A stretch of 50,185 bases of DNA from Pseudorhodobacter antarcticus. Lineage in GTDB: Bacteria; Pseudomonadota; Alphaproteobacteria; Rhodobacterales; Rhodobacteraceae. Positions 44,647-50,185 of the stretch are shown here, piece after piece. The stretch is taken from the NCBI GenBank assembly GCA_945862435.1, contig CAMAXX010000020.1, forward strand, positions 1 through 50,185, in the 5' to 3' direction. Positions within the stretch are counted from its first letter, which is position 1. The number at the start of each line of letters is the position of its first letter. Under the pieces are notes generated by a model. The model did no database searches and was not told where the DNA came from. It saw only the letters and a program-made list of their open reading frames with translations. A program made the position numbers and the translations under genes.

Positions 44647-47310
44647 ATGGCAACACCTATTGATCCACTTTTTACCTCGCAGTGGCATTTCGATCTTATT
44701 GGCAACATCCAAGCAATCTGGGATGATTATAACGGCGCTGGGGTAGATGTTGGCGTTTACGATGAAGGTGTAGATTACAATCACGAAGACCTCGCCACAA
44801 ACTATGATTCTTCGCTGCATGTGGTGGATGACAGCGGCGCGGCAGTTGATCCATTTCCAGTCGGCGACGCAGCCCACGGCACAGCCTGCGCTGGCCTTAT
44901 CGGGGCGGCGAACAATGGTGTGGGAGGTGTCGGGGTCGCTTATGGCGTCACGCTGTCTGGCGTGAACATCGATTTTGACAACACTGGCGTGTATGGATCC
45001 GTCAATGGAGACCTTGAGCCATTTTTGAATGTCATCGGTCAGGCTTCTGGAAATTTCGACGTTACATCGCACAGTTGGGGGTCTACCCCGATGTACTATT
45101 CGGGTGAAGGCCTGCTTGATGAAGGGTTCGCGGGGTCGCTGAACACCGCCTATGGCACATTGTTGGAAGAAGGGCGGAACGGGCTTGGCACTCTTGTCGT
45201 ACAAGCTGCGGGGAATGATAACCTTGATGGCAACGGCAACGGTACGAACGCCAGCCGTTATACCATTACGGTTGCTGCCACAGAATATACCGGCTTTGCC
45301 GCATGGTATTCGAATTTCGGGGCATGCATCCTTGTCACCGCACCTGCGGCGGGAGTCACCACCGATATATCAGGCGATGCGGGATATGAATCTACAGACT
45401 ACACCGATTCTTTCAATGGCACCTCTGCGGCAACGCCTGTGGTGTCGGGTGTTATTGCTTTGATGCTGCAAGCAAACGCTGATCTCGGCTGGCGCGATGT
45501 GCAAAATATCCTTGCGACTTCGGCCAGTTTGACGGGCAGTGAATTTGATGCGTCAGTGGCGGATGTGGAAGAGGATGGTTTTTGGTATAGCAACGCAAGC
45601 GGAAACTGGAATGGTGGTGGCAACCATGTTCACACCAATTATGGTTATGGCATGGTCAACGCCTTTAATGCCGTGCGCATGGCAGAAGTTTGGGATCTGT
45701 TTGGTTCGGCGCAGACAAGTTCTAATGAACAGTCTGCGACGTCCGAGGTAAACGATTTTGAAAGCGCCGTTGTGGAAGACGGCACTGGCGTGGGGTATAC
45801 CTCGACCTTTACGATTGCTTCCGATATTCAAATTGAACATTTGGCGCTGACCTTGGATTTTGAGGCAAGTTGGGTCGGCGACTTGCGCATTGTTTTGACC
45901 TCGGCCGCGGGTACCGAGTTTGTTGTGACCGAAGGGAATGAAGCGGTCGACACAGCATTTGATGGGACATGGGTCTTTGGCATCGACGCGCTGCGGGGGG
46001 AACTGTCTGCAGGCACTTGGACGATGACGATTTTTGACACGGTTGCAAACGATGTCTTAACGGTCAACTCCGCCTCGCTGGAAGTTTATGGTTCTACCCT
46101 AAGCGAGGATGATGTCTATCACTTTACCGACGAATATGCCGAGATGATTGGCTTCGAAGGCACGCGCGGGATCATTTCTGATGCGGACGGCGGTGATGAT
46201 TGGCTGAATATGGCTGCAGTAACCGCTAGCATCGTGCTTAACATGACGTCTGGCGAAACGTTTTCGTTCGGTGGAGACGAGGTTGGCGCATTGTCGGGCA
46301 GTTTCGAAAATATCGTCACAGGCGATGGAGACGACAGCATCACGGGAAGCAGTTCTGCAAATGAAATACGCGGGATGCGCGGCAACGACACGTTAGCTGG
46401 CGGCGGAGGTGCCGACACGCTTATGGGCGGCATGGGTAATGATACCTATCATGCGGGAAGTAGTTGGGTAAGAATTGTTGAGGGCAGTTCGGCAGGAACT
46501 GATACGGTTATTTCTTCGACGACCTACACCCTTGGTGCGAACCTAGAACGACTGACTTTGTCAGGAGCGTCTGCAGTTAACGGAACGGGAAATTCGTCCA
46601 ACAATACTATTACCGGGAATGATGCCAACAACAGACTGAATGGCAAGACAGGCACTGATACGCTCGTCGGCGGCTTGGGTGACGACATCTATATCACGAA
46701 TGGTGATGATATAATTACCGAAGATACAACTGGTGGCACTGATATTGTTCGGTCTTCGGCAACCTACACACTTGCGGCGAATATAGAAAATCTAACGCTT
46801 ACAGGTTCATCGGCTCTAAACGGGACTGGAAACGCTGCCGACAACTCCATTATCGGGAACACTGGCGCAAATACTTTAAATGGCGCTGCTGGGGCTGACA
46901 CATTGAACGGCGGGTCTGGGGCTGATAAATTGAATGGTGGTACGGGAAAAGACGAACTAAGTGGCGCTGGTGGTAATGATAGTTTCATTTTCAACAATGT
47001 GGTAGAATCTGCGATAACGGCCACAACGACGGATGTAATCACCGATTTCGTCAGTGGTCGCGACAAGATCAATCTAAGTTCCATCGATGCTTTTGCGGCC
47101 TCTAGTACCAATGACGCATTCGTCTGGAAAGGGACTGCTGCATTCGGTAGCAAAACCCAAGGCGAAGTCCGCTTTCAAATTTTTGACAACACTGGCACAG
47201 ATAATGATTATACCATGATCTGGATCGATAACGATGCTGACAAAGATGTGGAAATGGCAATCCGCTTGACGGGGCTTTATTCCCTTACATCGTCTGACTT
47301 TATCCTGTAA
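44647..47310 (+). CDS. Subtilisin-family protease with P-domain and RTX C-terminus
   Basis: 887 residues, without a signal peptide or propeptide. The catalytic domain is of the kexin/furin-like S8 type: Asp39 (VYDEGVDYNHED), His77 (AAHGTACAGL), oxyanion Asn190 (QAAGND) and Ser260 (NGTSAATPVVSG). A proprotein-convertase P-domain follows (about 365-485: ESAVVEDGTGVGYTS, HLALTLDFEASWVGDLRIVLTS, GTWTMTIFDT). RTX repeats (GDGDDSITG, MRGNDTLAGGGGADTLMGG) and a serralysin-type C-terminal region (TDVITDFVSGRDKINLSSID) complete it, so export should be by type I secretion. It is likely an extracellular calcium-dependent protease. No secretion genes are nearby. Confidence 0.92.
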   Translation: MATPIDPLFTSQWHFDLIGNIQAIWDDYNGAGVDVGVYDEGVDYNHEDLATNYDSSLHVVDDSGAAVDPFPVGDAAHGTACAGLIGAANNGVGGVGVAYGVTLSGVNIDFDNTGVYGSVNGDLEPFLNVIGQASGNFDVTSHSWGSTPMYYSGEGLLDEGFAGSLNTAYGTLLEEGRNGLGTLVVQAAGNDNLDGNGNGTNASRYTITVAATEYTGFAAWYSNFGACILVTAPAAGVTTDISGDAGYESTDYTDSFNGTSAATPVVSGVIALMLQANADLGWRDVQNILATSASLTGSEFDASVADVEEDGFWYSNASGNWNGGGNHVHTNYGYGMVNAFNAVRMAEVWDLFGSAQTSSNEQSATSEVNDFESAVVEDGTGVGYTSTFTIASDIQIEHLALTLDFEASWVGDLRIVLTSAAGTEFVVTEGNEAVDTAFDGTWVFGIDALRGELSAGTWTMTIFDTVANDVLTVNSASLEVYGSTLSEDDVYHFTDEYAEMIGFEGTRGIISDADGGDDWLNMAAVTASIVLNMTSGETFSFGGDEVGALSGSFENIVTGDGDDSITGSSSANEIRGMRGNDTLAGGGGADTLMGGMGNDTYHAGSSWVRIVEGSSAGTDTVISSTTYTLGANLERLTLSGASAVNGTGNSSNNTITGNDANNRLNGKTGTDTLVGGLGDDIYITNGDDIITEDTTGGTDIVRSSATYTLAANIENLTLTGSSALNGTGNAADNSIIGNTGANTLNGAAGADTLNGGSGADKLNGGTGKDELSGAGGNDSFIFNNVVESAITATTTDVITDFVSGRDKINLSSIDAFAASSTNDAFVWKGTAAFGSKTQGEVRFQIFDNTGTDNDYTMIWIDNDADKDVEMAIRLTGLYSLTSSDFIL

Positions 47311-47345
47311 CCACACCGCTCAGTCGCCAAAGCGCATAAAACGCC

Positions 47346-47374
47346 GCGGCGCAGATCATCACCATCTGCGCCGC
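47346..47374 (+). terminator. Terminator after the protease gene
   Basis: GCGGCGCAGAT and ATCTGCGCCGC (11-bp arms, 7-base loop) start 36 bases after the protease stop. The recombinase remnant ends within it on the other strand. Confidence 0.65.
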
Positions 47375-48148
47375 TTAAGTCGCCGCCAAGACAGTTTGAC
47401 GGGCTGCTTGCATAAGCTTTCGGGATGTTTCTTGGTTGGGGGTGCCAACAACAGGAACCGCGCGCCCTGCAAAAAGACCTCCGCCGCATTTCCTTCGAAT
47501 AATTCCCCCGCGCGGACATAACGGGCAAGCATGGTGTCCGAGGCGTGGCCAGTTTGGGCGCGGATTTTGAGGTTGGAGATGCCCGCTGTGGCGGCGCAGG
47601 TGGCAAAGCCCGCGCGCAGGCTGTGCCCATAGAAGCCCTCTGGCGCGATCCCTGCTGCACTTCTGGCGGAAGCGGGTCTTGGTGGCGCGCGTCTTTGCTG
47701 CCGTTTTCCAAAGACAGCAGGGCAACCAATGGGGCCAGCCCTTTACCTGTGCGCCGATAGCGTTCGCTGGCAATGGCAAGGGTGGTGGGGGCAACCCCCA
47801 GCTCATCCAGAATATCAAAGGCGATGTCCGTGCTGCCACGGCGATTTTGACGAAGTGGGGCGGGTCAAGCCGCCGATCCGCAATAATCATGCGCAGCGCC
47901 AAGGCGCGCAGGGGCAAAAGTTTGGTCGTCAGGGTAATCAGCCGCAGGCGCGACATCAGCAGCGGGGCCAGCCTTTGGCGATTGTCATTCAGGGTGGGCC
48001 AGCTATCCAGCAGACACAGCAGATCATCGGCCGCGCGGTTTTTGCGCGCTGTTACCATTGCCTGCGTGATGGCAGCCCCAACCGCCCATTCGCCGCCAAG
48101 GCTTTGGCGCACCCTTTTGCCTGCGAGGGCCGCTGTCACCATGCCCAC
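47359..48148 (-). pseudogene. Tyrosine recombinase (integrase) remnant
   Basis: On the minus strand, a frame ending at 47359 contains EGFYGHSLRAGFATCAATAG (conserved Arg box), IRAQTGHASDTMLARYVR (His and the nucleophile Tyr) and ELFEGNAAEVFL, the C-terminal catalytic part of a phage/island integrase. Upstream the coding signal moves through other frames: VALLSLENGSKDAR in one and TLNDNRQRLAPLLMSRLRL in another. The gene therefore carries at least two frameshifts, or two unrelated remnants abut. It lies about 0.5 kb from tRNA-Ser on the side of the tRNA 3' end, as expected for a tRNA-integrated element. Confidence 0.75.
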
Positions 48149-48677
48149 CGTGTTTAGGTCTGCAACCCCGCTTCTGAGATGCCTTTAGAGGCCCGAAGTA
48201 AACATCATTCGCTGCAGACTAGTGCTAGCAAATCGCTCAATCACAGTCTTTGTAATTGCTCTGAAGGCAATTCCGCGAGCGCCGCTGGGCTTCAGTGATA
48301 TCTGTAGGGGACATTTTCTTTGCAATACTATCTCGCTCCGAACAACCAAAGTAATTTGAAAGAATACACTTGATGTCATAACGCTTAAATGCTTGGACTA
48401 GGTCTTTATCGATCCCTCCTCATCCGATTTCGTACAGTTCTCGTAGCCGCGGGAAAAGCGTTTGTCATCAGCGGCCTCGGCCAAAATGCTATGGAAACTG
48501 TCCTCGCCGATCCGCCCGTTTACGCGGGCATCCCACCCGACATGCCTACCCTGCTATCGCCCCTTATCGACCAAAACCACAAAAAAACAGCGACTAAAGC
48601 ATCGTTTTTGGTATCAGGGGTATTTTAAGGGATATGATTCCGAAAACCAAAAATTATCTAATAAAATCAATGGTAAT
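48149..48677. other. Region between integrase remnant and tRNA, no gene seen
   Basis: Short frames (for example one at 48389-48628 on the plus strand) have no family features. This would be the attachment-site side of an integrated element. I did not find an obvious second copy of the tRNA 3' end here. Confidence 0.4.
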
Positions 48678-48767
48678 TGGCGGAGAGACAGGGATTCGAA
48701 CCCTGGGTCGGCGCAAACCGACATCGGTTTTCGAAACCGACGCATTCGACCACTCTGCCACCTCTCC
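48678..48767 (-). tRNA. tRNA-Ser (CGA)
   Basis: Reading the minus strand: acceptor GGAGAGG from 48767 pairs with the CTCTCC end. The D arm is GGCAGAGTGGTCGAATGC; the anticodon loop TTCGAAA gives CGA; the long variable arm is typical of type II (serine) tRNA; the T arm is CAGGGTTCGAATCCCTG. Discriminator G and an encoded CCA (48678-48680) follow. It reads UCG codons. Confidence 0.95.
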
Positions 48768-49032
48768 GCAACAGGGCCGTGGCGGGGGATTTAGCTGCTG
48801 GGGCGCGGGCTTGCAAGCCCTGTTTGGTGGGAATTTGGCGAAAACCTAGCGCGCGCGGGCTTTGCGCGAAAGCTACGCGAAAGCGCCAAGGCCGCTTGCT
48901 TTCGCGGCGATGTTGCTTGGTGATCGGCAATTTGCCAAATGCGCTGCAATGCGCAGCATTGGGCTTGTGGAATTTAAACTGATTTGCGCTATATTTCATA
49001 AACAAGGATGGATCACGAAAAGGGATGGTTTC

Positions 49033-49881
49033 ATGCGACTTCTGATTGGAGCATTTGCAATTGGGCTGATGTTTGCTGCACCCAGCCCCGTACAGGCCAG
49101 CCCTGACATGGTGCGCAATTTGGGCGATGCGCTCCAGATGGACAAAACGCTGACAATCATGTCGCGCGAAGCTGTGGCCAATGCAGCCGAGGTAGCCCCC
49201 GATCTGTTCGGCGGGGCCTCGCCCTTCGATTGGACAGCCGCAGTCGCAAAGTTATTTGACCCTGTAACGGCGCGTGCCGCCTTTGATGCTGGGCTGCTGC
49301 CTGCAATGGCCACCGCGAACCAAGGTGATTTGGAACAAGCGCTGGCCTATTTTGAAACCCCGATTGGCCAGCGCATGCTTGATCTGGAATTGTCCGCCCG
49401 CGAGGCATTGCTGGACGCCGATGTGGAAGCGGCGGCCAAGCAATCTTGGGCCGATGTGCTGGCTGATCCGCTACCTGCCAGCGCGCAGCGTGCCCAATTG
49501 ATCCGCGAGATTGTGGCGGCAACAGACCTGATCGAGTCTAATGTTTCCTCTGCCATGAACGGCAATTTCGCCTTTTTTCAGGGCCTTGCGGAATCGGGCG
49601 GATTTGCGGCTGAGATGACGCAAGACGATATGCTTGCTGAAGTGCGCGGCCAAGAGGCCGAGTTGCGCGCAGATACGGCAGATTGGCTGTATCCGTTTCT
49701 GGCGATGGCCTACGCGCCACTAAGTGATGATGATCTGCGAGATTACATCGCGTTTTCAAAATCGCCTGCCGGGCAGGCCTTGAATGGGGTTTTGTTTTTG
49801 GCATTTGATGAAATGGGCGCGGCCCAATCACGGGGCATGGGGCTGGCGGCGGGGCGGCTGATGGTGGGGCAGGATATATAG
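49033..49881 (+). CDS. Secreted DUF2059-like protein
   Basis: 282 residues from ATG 49033; the frame is open further upstream but the signal peptide MRLLIGAFAIGLMFAAPSPVQA fixes the start. The mature part is alpha-helical and acidic, with AYFETPIGQRMLDLELSAREALLD (about 112-135) and YIAFSKSPAGQALN (about 239-252). These resemble the DUF2059 repeat core (FYESPxGQK). Function unknown; it is a periplasmic protein of a family common in Rhodobacterales. It lies between tRNA-Ser and rplU, in what seems core genome. It is not obviously in an operon. Confidence 0.8.
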   Translation: MRLLIGAFAIGLMFAAPSPVQASPDMVRNLGDALQMDKTLTIMSREAVANAAEVAPDLFGGASPFDWTAAVAKLFDPVTARAAFDAGLLPAMATANQGDLEQALAYFETPIGQRMLDLELSAREALLDADVEAAAKQSWADVLADPLPASAQRAQLIREIVAATDLIESNVSSAMNGNFAFFQGLAESGGFAAEMTQDDMLAEVRGQEAELRADTADWLYPFLAMAYAPLSDDDLRDYIAFSKSPAGQALNGVLFLAFDEMGAAQSRGMGLAAGRLMVGQDI

Positions 49882-49903
49882 GGCAATCTGCACAGTAACC
49901 TGC

Positions 49904-49932
49904 TTGACAAAAGCCCGCACTTTAACGGATAA
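49904..49932 (+). promoter_or_regulatory. Possible promoter for rplU
   Basis: TTGACA (49904-49909) followed 17 bases later by GGATAA (49927-49932), about 150 bases ahead of rplU. The -10 box is weak. The leader to 50085 is the usual place for ribosomal-protein control. Confidence 0.4.
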
Positions 49933-50085
49933 GCCCGCATCTTGGGTTAGATTTGATTCTGGCCCAAGTTTTTATTCATACCGCCCCAACGGGCGCGCCG
50001 TTCGAGGCGGGTGCGATCTTTGCAGATTGCCCCACGAAACGCCGCAAGGCTGCCACAGAACGCGGAGCAAAGAAAAGGAAGACCC

Positions 50086-50185
50086 ATGTTCGCGGTCCTG
50101 AAAACAGGCGGCAAACAATACAAGGTGCAGGCGGGTGACGTGCTGCGCGTTGAAAAGTTGGACGCTATTGCTGGGCAAAAAATCC
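50086..50185 (+). CDS. rplU: Ribosomal protein L21 (5' part)
   Basis: The first 33 codons before the window ends. [20 protein letters not shown] is the highly conserved start of bacterial L21, a protein of the large ribosomal subunit. GGAAGA lies just before the ATG. rpmA (L27) usually follows, but it would be outside the window. Confidence 0.95.
   Translation, partial: MFAVLKTGGKQYKVQAGDVLRVEKLDAIAGQKI

Noticed and set aside
48389-48628. Possible 79-residue protein
   Set aside because: No ribosome-binding site, no family resemblance and atypical composition.

Overview
The window looks like a chromosomal segment of a marine alphaproteobacterium of the Rhodobacterales (Roseobacter-type). The reasons are a moderately GC-rich sequence, densely overlapping ATGA/TAATG operons, a UrtABCDE urea transporter, Rhodobacterales-style binding-protein transporters, large RTX proteins and a persulfide-dioxygenase-like gene behind a SqrR-like operator. 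This placement is inference from gene content; no 16S gene is present.

Layout. (1) 1-972: the 5' part of an FG-GAP repeat protein and a small cupin. (2) 1633-8914: a carbohydrate island with a ribose/inositol-type ABC transporter, an IolI-like TIM-barrel isomerase and a LacI regulator on the minus strand. Divergent on the plus strand are a MocD-like desaturase-fold oxygenase, a MocE-like Rieske ferredoxin and a divergent PanB homologue. The MocD/MocE pair recalls rhizopine (O-methyl-scyllo-inosamine) catabolism, so the likely substrate is a methylated or substituted inositol. (3) 8985-9510: a decayed IS3-family transposase. (4) 9530-18030: a beta-propeller phytase with a secreted partner. Divergent from these is a transporter operon (fused permease, ATPase, binding protein) followed by an inositol-monophosphatase-family enzyme, a dual-specificity-like phosphatase and a second LacI regulator. 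Taken with the island to its left, this suggests a route from phytate or inositol phosphates to inositol; that is a hypothesis. (5) 18436-25474: a giant RTX protein gene broken by one in-frame stop and one 2-base deletion. (6) 25582-31663: urtABCDE. (7) 32174-33082: an ETHE1-like hydrolase with an ATTC-N8-GAAT operator upstream.

(8) 33292-43884: a surface-polysaccharide locus. It has a glycosyltransferase and a SASA-type esterase on the minus strand. A tightly overlapping plus-strand operon carries rfbF, rfbG, a 3,5-epimerase, a C-methyltransferase, an acyltransferase, a sugar reductase and a CmcI-like methyltransferase, consistent with a CDP-linked branched 6-deoxy sugar. A convergent sulfotransferase-like/GT2 fusion closes the locus. 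Several short tandem arrays (15, 12, 15 and 33 bp units) lie within or between these genes. (9) 44255-47310: a small secreted protein and a subtilisin/P-domain/RTX protease. (10) 47359-48767: a frameshifted tyrosine-recombinase remnant near tRNA-Ser(CGA). (11) 49033-50185: a DUF2059-like secreted protein and the start of rplU, which marks the return to core genome.
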